Shown: positions 36,901-51,900 of the stretch, piece after piece
Position numbering within the stretch: the stretch's first letter is position 1
How the letters are laid out: every line of letters starts with the position of its first letter
Assembly: GCA_963662175.1 (NCBI GenBank)
Contig: OY759223.1
Coordinates: forward strand, 18,515,460-18,579,459
Reading direction: 5' to 3'
Length of the DNA stretch: 64,000 nt
DNA from: Aradus depressus
Taxonomy: Eukaryota; Arthropoda; Insecta; Hemiptera; Aradidae
Notes under the pieces: generated by a model
The model's input: the letters and a program-made list of their open reading frames with translations, nothing else
Databases searched by the model: none
Told to the model about the DNA's origin: nothing
Translations under genes and position numbers: made by a program

Positions 36901-39900
36901 TTTACAATTATTCTCTCCTTCTTTACTTTACTTTATTCTATTATAGAATTACACATCATACTCAATGACAGACGAATATTTAAGACCTATAAGTCCGGAT
37001 GAAGTCCCATTCCTGAACACCGACTTCCGTAACTTCTGGTTAATCGGATATTATATTTGCTTGTTTCATATTTTTTGCATGTTGCATGTTTTGGGTAATA
37101 CCCATTCACCAATCTTTAACCTTCTAACAAATTTATTATTTAGGAACAAAAAACGAAAATGTTTGTTCAGTATTAATTTTTAAATGTTTGATTAAAAAAA
37201 AAAAATTATTCAATAAATAATTTTTGTGTTGTGTCACCTTACATGTTTTGCTTATATTAAAACTAAGAATATTGGAAGAATAAGTAATTTAGAGTTTTGG
37301 GATTTATCTCCTCTGTGTTTTGTTAGTAACTTCAGTTTCTGCTATAATGATATTGAATATATAATAATATTGAATATATAAATATATTAGTTAGGGTCAT
37401 TTAATATGCGAATTTAGACGTCAGCACTCACTACACTGGACACAAACTCACAACACCGTCACCACACACATCCACTCAAGTCATTATAAGGCCCTGAAGA
37501 AAAAAATAAATAGTTTTCGAAACGTTGGCCAAATTTTGCATTTTCTTTTACACGACACAACCTCGATTTCCTTCTACTTTGATATCTTTATTTGTTAGAC
37601 CCTTACCATCAGTTTTTGCTCTTTTGAGAGTCCTTTGATCTCTGAATTTGAGCCTACACCACGTCTCATGCATTAGTTTCCGCTCTCCCTTTGAACCTTC
37701 AGTCTCTTTATATATACATATAAACAATGCAATTTAACAGATGGAAATAATGCCTCAAGTTCCGCAATTAATTTTTATCAACTGACATTACATGTTCCTT
37801 AAAAAAACATTTAATAATGTATCTTTAAAAACAGTAAAACCATAAAACGTTTATATTAAAAATCAAAATATATATAAATACCGAGTACCGGTGCTCATGG
37901 TTTTTTTCACATTAGATAAAAAACCTAAGAGCTTCGGTCATACAGGTTTACATACAGGTTTGTACATAACAATTTTTCGGAAAAATAAATTGAACAATTT
38001 CTTCATTTACTTCAATTGAAATACATTTCTTCAAAGTAAAATAATAAAATTCTTAACAAAATATATATTTTAACACCAATTCCAATATTCTTAAGCTATA
38101 TGTGTTGTTTTATATGTAAAATACTAACTATATGTTACATATATATATGTTTTTTTAAATATTTAGTTTCTTATTTTTTTCTTTCTCTCATTGTTTTATA
38201 CATAAATATTTTATTATGAAGTAATTTTTCTTTGCACATTGCCACAATCCTTCGACTATTGAACTGTTTCTCTTTGTAAATTTCTTATACATTTATTCTT
38301 TCATCGTGTAGGATCTGCTTTTACAAAAATAATGGTACTTTTGTTATTATTGTATTAGTGTAATTTTGTATTTATAATAATAATTTTTCTTATGGGTGAA
38401 TTTGAACTAACTGATACAGCACGTGTAAATATGAGTGTGCACTTTCTTCTTTTGGTGTAAAAAATTTGTATGGGTAAAGGTAGCACATTTTTTGTTTTTG
38501 TACATTTATTGTCAAATACTCTTGTTAAAAGAGTGTTTTGAAAATACATTTTTTCAATGACAAAACGAATTTTGGGAAATTTATTTTTTTCGGGAACAAA
38601 AAGAAACTCCGAGCAGAGACGATTTTGACGTGAGGCGAAACGATGGTGGACAATGCTTCCTTTTCGGCGGTATCATGTTCTGCAGCAGATCTTGAAGACC
38701 GGACGAAAATCGACTCACATGATGAGCTGTTCATTATCAAATTGTGATACAATTTTTTTTTTTTTTTTGTAATTTATAGTATTCAAAACTTGTATTTATT
38801 TTTTAAAAATTAGATATTTGAATTTTTCTTTGCCTAATAGGTATTTAATATTGTAAATATATAAGTAAGGACCTATCTGAATATATTCGCAATTGAATTT
38901 ATCAGTAAGATTTTATTTGTCTGAATAAATGAGGAACCGATATTTCAATAAAGACTGACGTAGCGATTCCGTTTAGAATAAAATAATATATATTGGTAAG
39001 ACTGTTGTTTTGAGAATAAAAAAGGCCTAAATTTTGTCCATTTGAAGAAAAAAATATAAGAAATAATTTATAAAAAGTAAAAGATTAATTTGTGTAAATA
39101 AGTCATGTGCTGTATTAAAATGTTTCTTTTTTCTTTTTTTCTTTTTTTTTAATAAAAATAATTTCTTTTGTATATTTATTATAATTAAATAAATGTAATG
39201 CTTAAGCAGTATATGTATTTTTTATTTTAGACCAAAAGCCAATGTGGGAGGCTATATTATAATGAGTAAACAATAAAATACAAAACATTAATTTTTTCAT
39301 GTTATTCACCTTAGAGATCCCTGGGTGTATGAAGGTAAACATGCTTCCCTTCGTAACATTTCATTTGTAACAAAATAACATATTGGACGACACATTAACA
39401 GAAGATTTACAATTATGAAACAACATTTAACATTTACAGAAAATAGTCGAAAATATTTACTTATCATAGGTTTTCATTAAGGTTGTCACCTGACGTTGTC
39501 TTCCCACTGTTTTCTTTTTGACCAGAACCGGTTTTCAACACAGCTGCTTCATAATAGAGACACCGCACCACATGGAAGCAGAATGAACCTAAGAACTGTC
39601 GCTGCCATTGATGATGACAAAAAGAATAAAACAAAAAACAAATAAAACAGTGAGAAAACAACGTCTCTATTATCACGTTTCCATGGCACTTCAAAACAGT
39701 TTTGAAAGGTATAAACTCCTTGCTGCACTTTCTAATTTAATATTCATTTAAGTTAGAAAGACAAGGTTACTTATGTACGTGGTTGCTGCGCATGCCTCAA
39801 AACAGTTTTGAAAGGTATAAACTCCTTGCTGCACTTTCTAATTTAATATTCATTTAAGTTAGAAAGACAAGGTTACTTATGTACGTGGTTGCTGCGCATG

Positions 39901-42900
39901 CCTCAAAACAGTTTTGAAAGGTATAAACTCCTTGCTGCACTTTCTAATTTAATATTCATTTAAGTTAGAAAGACAAGGTTACTTATGTACGTGGTTGCTG
40001 CGCATGCCTCAAAACAGTTTTGAAAGGTATAAACTCCTTGCTGCACTTTCTAATTTAATATTCATTTAAGTTAGAAAGACAAGGTTACTTATGTACGTGG
40101 TTGCTGCGCATGCCTCAAAACTGTTTTTAATTTACTCCCGTTTCCATAGTATTTTTTCAAAACAGTTTTCAACTCAAAACCAAAAATTTCCTGTCTCAAC
40201 CTTGAACCAAAACTGTTTCGAAATCACCGTTTCCATCGGGTTTTGAAAACCGAAACAGTTTTCAAAACCGTTTTGAAGTGCCATGGAAACGTAGTATATG
40301 ACTAACCTGATCTTTTTGTTCCTATTTGCGAAAAACAGACCATAATCTATCTGAATCTCCCTCACTGAAGAGTTATTTGCAACTCATTTCGTTCTGTTCA
40401 GACACATCAAACTACTTACGTTTTTTTTGTATTCAAGGAATCGTAAAACATGAAATACTGAAATGGAAAGTCAACAAATTATTATTTAATTTATATAACT
40501 TGCGCTGTGTACTTAGTATGGCAGAGGGAACGCGTGCACATCCCGACATTCTAACTCACATGAGAAAGGAAGCAGATGATCTCGAGGAACTCTATCTAGT
40601 AATTTTCAAGTTCATGATTTACAATTAAAAGTTGTCACCGAAAATCAATGTTGGTCAAATTCGACAACAAAACTGCAGAATAATTGCGAGAACCAATACA
40701 TTATCTATTTTTTGTATATTGTTTAGTGTTAAATTTAGATTACTATTTACTAAATATGCGCCTGTAAAGATATTCTATACATTTCATTTGTTTATTTTTA
40801 TTAATTTAAAATAAATGTATTTTTTTGTGTTTTTTTTTTTTTTTTTTAATGACTTATTTACCAAAATAAATTTTCAATGACTTTTATTGAAGTTTTTCAC
40901 GATTTTATGCTGAACTACATTAATTAGAATCACAATTAATCAAAATATTGTGTTTGGCTAATAAAACTTACTGCGTAATTCAGTTGAAGTAGCTTTAGGA
41001 AGAACTAGAACGTATGTAGAGTATTTTGAAATAAGAAATATTGAAGTGTGTATTGATGTTTATTAAAATTCTTATTTATTTATAGGAAGTTTAAAATTTT
41101 ATGTAGAAGTTTTCCTGGGAGAATTGAGAATGAGTATAAATAGTTTTAAGAGAAGATGCATTTTTACAAAAGATGGAGTTTACTGTTGTAATTCATGTGA
41201 AGCTAGGAGGAATTGCAATATAATCGATAAGCATATCTGTAGTTAAATGTAATCAAATATATCATATATTTTATATGAAACTGCCTCGTTTATACGGGGT
41301 GTAACAAGTCGAGAGGGCGATACTTAGGGATCTTATAGTAAACTTAATTCTGAACAAAAAAGTTCCTATAAACATAGTTCCGCAAATGCTTTGTTTAAAA
41401 GTTATAATAAAAAACACTAATACAACACTAATCACTTGAAAGTAAGGAGTAACTACAAGAATTGTTCAAAATGTCTTCCCTGTTGTCGTACACAAAATTG
41501 ACACCTCCGGGCAACTGAATTTATGGCTGTTAGTACCTCTTGTTCCTGTCCTCTTATTTCGTCACAAGCGCTCTGAATCCGTTCAACCAGTTTTTCCCTA
41601 GTGTTTACAGATTGCGAATAAACGTTAGTTTTTAACGCTTCCCAAACGTAAAAACCCATGGGCGTTAAGTCGGGACTTCTTGCAGGCCATCTTACTGGTC
41701 CAAAGCGTCCCATCCATCTCCTTGGATAATTTCTGTCCATCCAATCACAAATGACTCTGCCATTATGTGCTGTACACTTCCATATGCGAAACCTGCATTT
41801 GAAGCCCGGTTCGACGTGTGCTTGTCGTCGGATTTACTTCAAAAGCTCTGATGATATTTTCTCTTCAATTTACATTGACTCGTGGAATAATTATTCACAC
41901 GGCCAGTTTCTCTTATTCGTTGATAAGTAGCCAGGAAAACCCTTCGATGGGGGATCCGTCGAAGAGGAAAACGTCTTCGGTACTCCTCAACAGCTGCATC
42001 ACTGTTCCCGTTACAAAAATCGTACATTCTATTTAATAGAATATCTGCATATTCCGCATTCGTGAACATTCGCGGCATTTTATGCAAAACTGATTCACAA
42101 TAAATGAGATTAGTTGCATTGAAATAGAACCCAACATTCATAAACATGAATGGTATTGAACTTTGAACCCTATTCAGATCCTAAACCCTTATACCAATTG
42201 CAGGTATTTCTTTCTTTGCACTGCAGTTTTTTTATTATAACTTTTAAACAAAGCATTTGCGGACCTATGTTTATAGGAACTTTTTTGTTCAGAATTAAGT
42301 TTACTATAAGATCTCTAAGTATCGCCCTCTCGACTTGTTACACCCTGTATAGTATAGTGAAAAAATGTTATATGATGTAAATAAAAATGAATCCTTTTAT
42401 TCTTATAATTTCATCAAAAGTATTATATGCAGTGGCGAATTTAAGGGAAAAGGGCCGGTCAGCAAAAGCTCTTCAGGGCCCCGTACTCATTCCGAAGGAC
42501 ATAAAATTTGAATTTGTTTTATCACAGTCTTTATACATGATATGGAAAAAAATATATGTTTGATTGTAAAATACATTTATTTCATTGATTTAAAAAACAA
42601 AGCTAACATTTTGTTTGTCTACAAAATAGCAATGAGAATCTTTCAAAATGAATATGCTTTGAACGGGCTTTAACTACTAGATCATATCGCCTACCATGAG
42701 ACCAGCTGTACAGTGAGAATTCTAAATTTGTTTAGTTATCTTGGGTAGGGTAACGAGTACTTGACATCCTGCAGGCTCGAGACCATCGGTTAACATCTTA
42801 TCCCAAGGTCGGCGTGCTCCAGGTTTTGTTACCCTGCAGATAAAAAACCTAAGGACCTTTGAATCCGCGACCTTGAGCTCAGTGAACAAGCACACAAACC

Positions 42901-45900
42901 ACTGAGCTACTGGCGTCCTAAATATGTGACTGAAATAAATATGATTATTTTCATCTATATAATTTACACAAAAAGTATTTCACAATTCAAATAAATTTAT
43001 TATTATAAGTGAAAAGGGAAATTTTCAATTATATGGTTTAGTTAAATAGTACGTTGTGACTTAAATAAACAAGATTCCGTTTATTCTTATAATTTAATCA
43101 AAAAGTAGTTTATGATATAAATTATTTCTTTCATATATATAATTTAATAAGAAAGTATTATATCATTTAAGTAAACATGATTTTTTTTTTTTTTAATGAT
43201 TTAATCAAATAGTATTTTGTGACTTAAATAAACAAGATTCCTTTTATTCTTATAATTTAATCAAAAAGTAGTTTATGATATAAATTATTTCTTTCATATA
43301 TATAATTTAATAAGAAAGTATTATATCATTTAAGTAAACATGATTTTTTTTTTTTTAATGATTTAATCAAATAGTATTTTGTGACTTAAATAAACAAGAT
43401 TCCTTTTATTCTTATAATTTAATCAAAAAGTAGTTTATGATATAAATTATTTCTTTCATATATATAATTTAATAAAAAAGTATTATATCATTTAAGTAAA
43501 CATGATTTTTTTTCATTTAAATGTTTTAATCAAATAGTATTTTGTGACTTAAATAAACAAGATTCCTTTTATTCTTATAATTTAATCAAAAAGTAGTTTA
43601 TGATATAAATTATTTCTTTCATATATATAATTTAATAAAAAAGTATTATATCATTTAAGTAAACATGATTTTTTTTTTTTTTAATGATTTAATCAAATAG
43701 TATTTTGTGACTTAAATAAACAAGATTCCTTTTATTCTTATAATTTAATCAAAAAGTAGTTTATGATATAAATTATTTCTTTCATATATATAATTTAATA
43801 AAAAAGTATTATATCATTTAAGTAAACATGATTTTTTTTCATTTAAATGTTTTAATCAAATAGTATTTTGTGACTTAAATAAACAAGATTCCTTTTATTC
43901 TTATAATTTAATCAAAAAGTAGTTTATGATATAAATTATTTCTTTCATATATATAATTTAATAAAAAAGTATTATATCATTTAAGTAAACATGATTTTTT
44001 TTCATTTAAATGTTTTAATCAAATAGTATTTTGTGACTTAAATAAACAAGATTCCTTTTATTCTTATAATTTAATCAAAAAGTAGTTTATGATATAAATT
44101 ATTTCTTTCATATATATAATTTAATAAAAAAGTATTATATCATTTAAGTAAACATGATTTTTTTTCATTTAAATGTTTTAATCAAATAGTATTTTGTGAC
44201 TTAAATAAACAAGATTCCTTTTATTCTTATAATTTAATCAAAAAGTAGTTTATGATATAAATTATTTCTTTCATATATATAATTTAATAAAAAAGTATTA
44301 TATCATTTAAGTAAACATGATTTTTTTTTTTTTTAATGATTTAATCAAATAGTATTTTGTGACTTAAATAAACAAGATTCCTTTTATTCTTATAATTTAA
44401 TCAAAAAGTAGTTTATGATATAAATTATTTCTTTCATATATATAATTTAATAAAAAAGTATTATATCATTTAAGTAAACATGATTTTTTTTCATTTAAAT
44501 GTTTTAATCAAATAGTATTTTGTGACTTAAATAAACAAGATTCCTTTTATTCTTATAATTTAATCAAAAAGTAGTTTATGATATAAATTATTTCTTTCAT
44601 ATATATAATTTAATAAGAAAGTATTATATCATTTAAGTAAACATGATTTTTTTTTTTTTTTTATGATTTAATCAAATAGTATTTTGTGACTTAAATAAAC
44701 AAGATTCCTTTTATTCTTATAATTTAATCAAAAAGTAGTTTATGATATAAATTATTTCTTTCATATATATAATTTAATAAGAAAGTATTATATCATTTAA
44801 GTAAACATGATTTTTTTTTTTTTTAATGATTTAATCAAATAGTATTTTGTGACTTAAATAAACAAGATTCCTTTTATTCTTATAATTTAATCAAAAAGTA
44901 GTTTATGATATAAATTATTTCTTTCATATATATAATTTAATAAAAAAGTATTATATCATTTAAGTAAACATGATTTTTTTTCATTTAAATGTTTTAATCA
45001 AATAGTATTTTGTGACTTAAATAAACAAGATTCCTTTTATTCTTATAATTTAATCAAAAAGTAGTTTATGATATAAATTATTTCTTTCATATATATAATT
45101 TAATAAGAAAGTATTATATCATTTAAGTAAACATGATTTTTTTTTTTTTTTTATGATTTAATCAAATAGTATTTTGTGACTTAAATAAACAAGATTCCTT
45201 TTATTCTTATAATTTAATCAAAAAGTAGTTTATGATATAAATTATTTCTTTCATATATATAATTTAATAAGAAAGTATTATATCATTTAAGTAAACATGA
45301 TTTTTTTTTTTTTTAATGATTTAATCAAATAGTATTTTGTGACTTAAATAAACAAGATTCCTTTTATTCTTATAATTTAATCAAAAAGTAGTTTATGATA
45401 TAAATTATTTCTTTCATATATATAATTTAATAAGAAAGTATTATATCATTTAAGTAAACATGATTTTTTTTTTTTTTAATGATTTAATCAAATAGTATTT
45501 TGTGACTTAAATAAACAAGATTCCTTTTATTCTTATAATTTAATCAAAAAGTAGTTTATGATATAAATTATTTCTTTCATATATATAATTTAATAAGAAA
45601 GTATTATATCATTTAAGTAAACATGATTTTTTTTTTTTTAATGATTTAATCAAATAGTATTTTGTGACTTAAATAAACAAGATTCCTTTTATTCTTATAA
45701 TTTAATCAAAAAGTAGTTTATGATATAAATTATTTCTTTCATATATATAATTTAATAAAAAAGTAGTTTATGATATAAATTATTTCTTTCATATATATAA
45801 TTTAATAAAAAAGTATTATATCATTTAAGTAAACATGATTTTTTTTTTTTTTAATGATTTAATCAAATAGTATTTTGTGACTTAAATAAACAAGATTCCT

Positions 45901-48900
45901 TTTATTCTTATAATTTAATCAAAAAGTAGTTTATGATATAAATTATTTCTTTCATATATATAATTTAATAAAAAAGTATTATATCATTTAAGTAAACATG
46001 ATTTTTTTTTTTTTTAATGATTTAATCAAATAGTATTTTGTGACTTAAATAAACAAGATTCCTTTTATTCTTATAATTTAATCAAAAAGTAGTTTATGAT
46101 ATAAATTATTTCTTTCATATATATAATTTAATAAAAAAGTATTATATCATTTAAGTAAACATGATTTTTTTTCATTTAAATGTTTTAATCAAATAGTATT
46201 TTGTGACTTAAATAAACAAGATTCCTTTTATTCTTATAATTTAATCAAAAAGTAGTTTATGATATAAATTATTTCTTTCATATATATAATTTAATAAGAA
46301 AGTATTATATCATTTAAGTAAACATGATTTTTTTTTTTTTTTTATGATTTAATCAAATAGTATTTTGTGACTTAAATAAACAAGATTCCTTTTATTCTTA
46401 TAATTTAATCAAAAAGTAGTTTATGATATAAATTATTTCTTTCATATATATAATTTAATAAGAAAGTATTATATCATTTAAGTAAACATGATTTTTTTTT
46501 TTTTTAATGATTTAATCAAATAGTATTTTGTGACTTAAATAAACAAGATTCCTTTTATTCTTATAATTTAATCAAAAAGTAGTTTATGATATAAATTATT
46601 TCTTTCATATATATAATTTAATAAGAAAGTATTATATCATTTAAGTAAACATGATTTTTTTTTTTTTTAATGATTTAATCAAATAGTATTTTGTGACTTA
46701 AATAAACAAGATTCCTTTTATTCTTATAATTTAATCAAAAAGTAGTTTATGATATAAATTATTTCTTTCATATATATAATTTAATAAGAAAGTATTATAT
46801 CATTTAAGTAAACATGATTTTTTTTTTTTTAATGATTTAATCAAATAGTATTTTGTGACTTAAATAAACAAGATTCCTTTTATTCTTATAATTTAATCAA
46901 AAAGTAGTTTATGATATAAATTATTTCTTTCATATATATAATTTAATAAGAAAGTATTATATCATTTAAGTAAACATGATTTTTTTTTTTTTTAATGATT
47001 TAATCAAATAGTATTTTGTGACTTAAATAAACAAGATTCCTTTTATTCTTATAATTTAATCAAAAAGTAGTTTATGATATAAATTATTTCTTTCATATAT
47101 ATAATTTAATAAGAAAGTATTATATCATTTAAGTAAACATGATTTTTTTTTTTTTTAATGATTTAATCAAATAGTATTTTGTGACTTAAATAAACAAGAT
47201 TCCTTTTATTCTTATAATTTAATCAAAAAGTAGTTTATGATATAAATTATTTCTTTCATATATATAATTTAATAAGAAAGTATTATATCATTTAAGTAAA
47301 CATGATTTTTTTTTTTTTTAATGATTTAATCAAATAGTATTTTGTGACTTAAATAAACAAGATTCCTTTTATTCTTATAATTTAATCAAAAAGTAGTTTA
47401 TGATATAAATTATTTCTTTCATATATATAATTTAATAAAAAAGTAGTTTATGATATAAATTATTTCTTTCATATATATAATTTAATAAAAAAGTATTATA
47501 TCATTTAAGTAAACATGATTTTTTTTTTTTTTAATGATTTAATCAAATAGTATTTTGTGACTTAAATAAACAAGATTCCTTTTATTCTTATAATTTAATC
47601 AAAAAGTAGTTTATGATATAAATTATTTCTTTCATATATATAATTTAATAAGAAAGTATTATATCATTTAAGTAAACATGATTTTTTTTTTTTTTTAATG
47701 ATTTAATCAAATAGTATTTTGTGACTTAAATAAACAAGATTCCTTTTATTCTTATAATTTAATCAAAAAGTAGTTTATGATATAAATTATTTCTTTCATA
47801 TATATAATTTAATAAAAAAGTAGTTTATGATATAAATTATTTCTTTCATATATATAATTTAATAAAAAAGTATTATATCATTTAAGTAAACATGATTTTT
47901 TTTCATTTAAATGTTTTAATCAAATAGTATTTTGTGACTTAAATAAACAAGATTCCTTTTATTCTTATAATTTAATCAAAAAGTAGTTTATGATATAAAT
48001 TATTTCTTTCATATATATAATTTAATAAGAAAGTATTATATCATTTAAGTAAACATGATTTTTTTTTTTTTTTAATGATTTAATCAAATAGTATTTTGTG
48101 ACTTAAATAAACAAGATTCCTTTTATTCTTATAATTTAATCAAAAAGTAGTTTATGATATAAATTATTTCTTTCATATATATAATTTAATAAGAAAGTAT
48201 TATATCATTTAAGTAAACATGATTTTTTTTTTTTTTAATGATTTAATCAAATAGTATTTTGTGACTTAAATAAACAAGATTCCTTTTATTCTTATAATTT
48301 AATCAAAAAGTAGTTTATGATATAAATTATTTCTTTCATATATATAATTTAATAAGAAAGTATTATATCATTTAAGTAAACATGATTTTTTTTTTTTTTA
48401 ATGATTTAATCAAATAGTATTTTGTGACTTAAATAAACAAGATTCCTTTTATTCTTATAATTTAATCAAAAAGTAGTTTATGATATAAATTATTTCTTTC
48501 ATATATATAATTTAATAAGAAAGTATTATATCATTTAAGTAAACATGATTTTTTTTTTTTTTAATGATTTAATCAAATAGTATTTTGTGACTTAAATAAA
48601 CAAGATTCCTTTTATTCTTATAATTTAATCAAAAAGTAGTTTATGATATAAATTATTTCTTTCATATATATAATTTAATAAGAAAGTATTATATCATTTA
48701 AGTAAACATGATTTTTTTTTTTTTAATGATTTAATCAAATAGTATTTTGTGACTTAAATAAACAAGATTCCTTTTATTCTTATAATTTAATCAAAAAGTA
48801 GTTTATGATATAAATTATTTCTTTCATATATATAATTTAATAAGAAAGTATTATATCATTTAAGTAAACATGATTTTTTTTTTTTTTAATGATTTAATCA

Positions 48901-51900
48901 AATAGTATTTTGTGACTTAAATAAACAAGATTCCTTTTATTCTTATAATTTAATCAAAAAGTAGTTTATGATATAAATTATTTCTTTCATATATATAATT
49001 TAATAAGAAAGTATTATATCATTTAAGTAAACATGATTTTTTTTTTTTTAATGATTTAATCAAATAGTATTTTGTGACTTAAATAAACAAGATTCCTTTT
49101 ATTCTTATAATTTAATCAAAAAGTAGTTTATGATATAAATTATTTCTTTCATATATATAATTTAATAAGAAAGTATTATATCATTTAAGTAAACATGATT
49201 TTTTTTTTTTTTAATGATTTAATCAAATAGTATTTTGTGACTTAAATAAACAAGATTCCTTTTATTCTTATAATTTAATCAAAAAGTAGTTTATGATATA
49301 AATTATTTCTTTCATATATATAATTTAATAAGAAAGTATTATATCATTTAAGTAAACATGATTTTTTTTTTTTTTAATGATTTAATCAAATAGTATTTTG
49401 TGACTTAAATAAACAAGATTCCTTTTATTCTTATAATTTAATCAAAAAGTAGTTTATGATATAAATTATTTCTTTCATATATATAATTTAATAAGAAAGT
49501 ATTATATCATTTAAGTAAACATGATTTTTTTTTTTTTAATGATTTAATCAAATAGTATTTTGTGACTTAAATAAACAAGATTCCTTTTATTCTTATAATT
49601 TAATCAAAAAGTAGTTTATGATATAAATTATTTCTTTCATATATATAATTTAATAAGAAAGTATTATATCATTTAAGTAAACATGATTTTTTTTTTTTTA
49701 ATGATTTAATCAAATAGTATTTTGTGACCTAAATAAACAAGATTCCTTTTATTCTTATAATTTAATCAAAAAGTAGTTTATGATATAAATTATTTCTTTC
49801 ATATATATAATTTAATAAAAAAGTATTATATCATTTAAGTAAACATGATTTTTTTTCATTTAAATGTTTTAATCAAATAGTATTTTGTGACTTAAATAAA
49901 CAAGATTCCTTTTATTCTTATAATTTAATCAAAAAGTAGTTTATGATATAAATTATTTCTTTCATATATATAATTTAATAAGAAAGTATTATATCATTTA
50001 AGTAAACATGATTTTTTTTTTTTTTAATGATTTAATCAAATAGTATTTTGTGACTTAAATAAACAAGATTCCTTTTATTCTTATAATTTAATCAAAAAGT
50101 AGTTTATGATATAAATTATTTCTTTCATATATATAATTTAATAAGAAAGTATTATATCATTTAAGTAAACATGATTTTTTTTTTTTTTAATGATTTAATT
50201 AAATAGTATTTTGTGACTTAAATAAACAAGATTCCTTTTATTCTTATAATTTAATCAAAAAGTAGTTTATGATATAAATTATTTCTTTCATATATATAAT
50301 TTAATAAAAAAGTAGTTTATGATATAAATTATTTCTTTCATATATATAATTTAATAAAAAAGTATTATATCATTTAAGTAAACATGATTTTTTTTTTTTT
50401 TAATGATTTAATCAAATAGTATTTTGTGACCTAAATAAACAAGATTCCTTTTATTCTTATAATTTAATCAAAAAGTAGTTTATGATATAAATTATTTCTT
50501 TCATATATATAATTTAATAAGAAAGTATTATATCATTTAAGTAAACATGATTTTTTTTTTTTTTAATGATTTAATCAAATAGTATTTTGTGACTTAAATA
50601 AACAAGATTCCTTTTATTCTTATAATTTAATCAAAAAGTAGTTTATGATATAAATTATTTCTTTCATATATATAATTTAATAAGAAAGTATTATATCATT
50701 TAAGTAAACATGATTTTTTTTTTTTTTAATGATTTAATCAAATAGTATTTTGTGACTTAAATAAACAAGATTCCTTTTATTCTTATAATTTAATCAAAAA
50801 GTAGTTTATGATATAAATTATTTCTTTCATATATATAATTTAATAAGAAAGTATTATATCATTTAAGTAAACATGATTTTTTTTTTTTTTTTATGATTTA
50901 ATCAAATAGTATTTTGTGACTTAAATAAACAAGATTCCTTTTATTCTTATAATTTAATCAAAAAGTAGTTTATGATATAAATTATTTCTTTCATATATAT
51001 AATTTAATAAGAAAGTATTATATCATTTAAGTAAACATGATTTTTTTTTTTTTTAATGATTTAATCAAATAGTATTTTGTGACTTAAATAAACAAGATTC
51101 CTTTTATTGTTATAATTTAATCAAAAAGTAGTTTATGATATAAATTATTTCTTTCATATATATAATTTAATAAGAAAGTATTATATCATTTAAGTAAACA
51201 TGATTTTTTTTTTTTTAATGATTTAATCAAATAGTATTTTGTGACTTAAATAAACAAGATTCCTTTTATTCTTATAATTTAATCAAAAAGTAGTTTATGA
51301 TATAAATTATTTCTTTCATATATATAATTTAATAAAAAAGTAGTTTATGATATAAATTATTTCTTTCATATATATAATTTAATAAAAAAGTATTATATCA
51401 TTTAAGTAAACATGATTTTTTTTTTTTTTAATGATTTAATCAAATAGTAGTTTATGATATAAATTATTTCTTTCATATATATAATTTAATAAGAAAGTAT
51501 TATATCATTTAAGTAAACATGATTTTTTTTTTTTTTAATGATTTAATCAAATAGTATTTTGTGACTTAAATAAACAAGATTCCTTTTATTCTTATAATTT
51601 AATCAAAAAGTAGTTTATGATATAAATTATTTCTTTCATATATATAATTTAATAAAAAAGTAGTTTATGATATAAATTATTTCTTTCATATATATAATTT
51701 AATAAAAAAGTATTATATCATTTAAGTAAACATGATTTTTTTTTTTTTTAATGATTTAATCAAATAGTATTTTGTGACTTAAATAAACAAGATTCCTTTT
51801 ATTCTTATAATTTAATCAAAAAGTAGTTTATGATATAAATTATTTCTTTCATATATATAATTTAATAAGAAAGTATTATATCATTTAAGTAAACATGTTT

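Larger units (their letters stand above)
41293..42350 (-). mobile_element. Tc1/mariner-like element with about 120-bp inverted ends
   Basis: The ends TACGGGGTGTAACAAGTCGA and, reversed, TACAGGGTGTAACAAGTCGA continue as nearly perfect inverted repeats for about 120 bp. They are flanked by TA (TATA at 41291, TATA at the right edge), the target of this superfamily. Length about 1.06 kb. It encodes two broken pieces of a transposase on minus (next two entries). The missing middle shows internal deletion. Confidence 0.85.

Noticed and set aside
36949..37183. Possible alternative Mmp2 terminal exon after TTCTATTATAG
   Set aside because: In the required phase it gives about 18 residues and a stop with no tail-like or conserved sequence. 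The longer frame ([14 protein letters not shown]...) is out of phase with the 35022 donor and matches nothing I know.
40326..40628. 100-codon frame containing [20 protein letters not shown]
   Set aside because: No family recognised, no splice context that joins Mmp2 in phase, and biased AT-rich flanks. Kept as non-coding.
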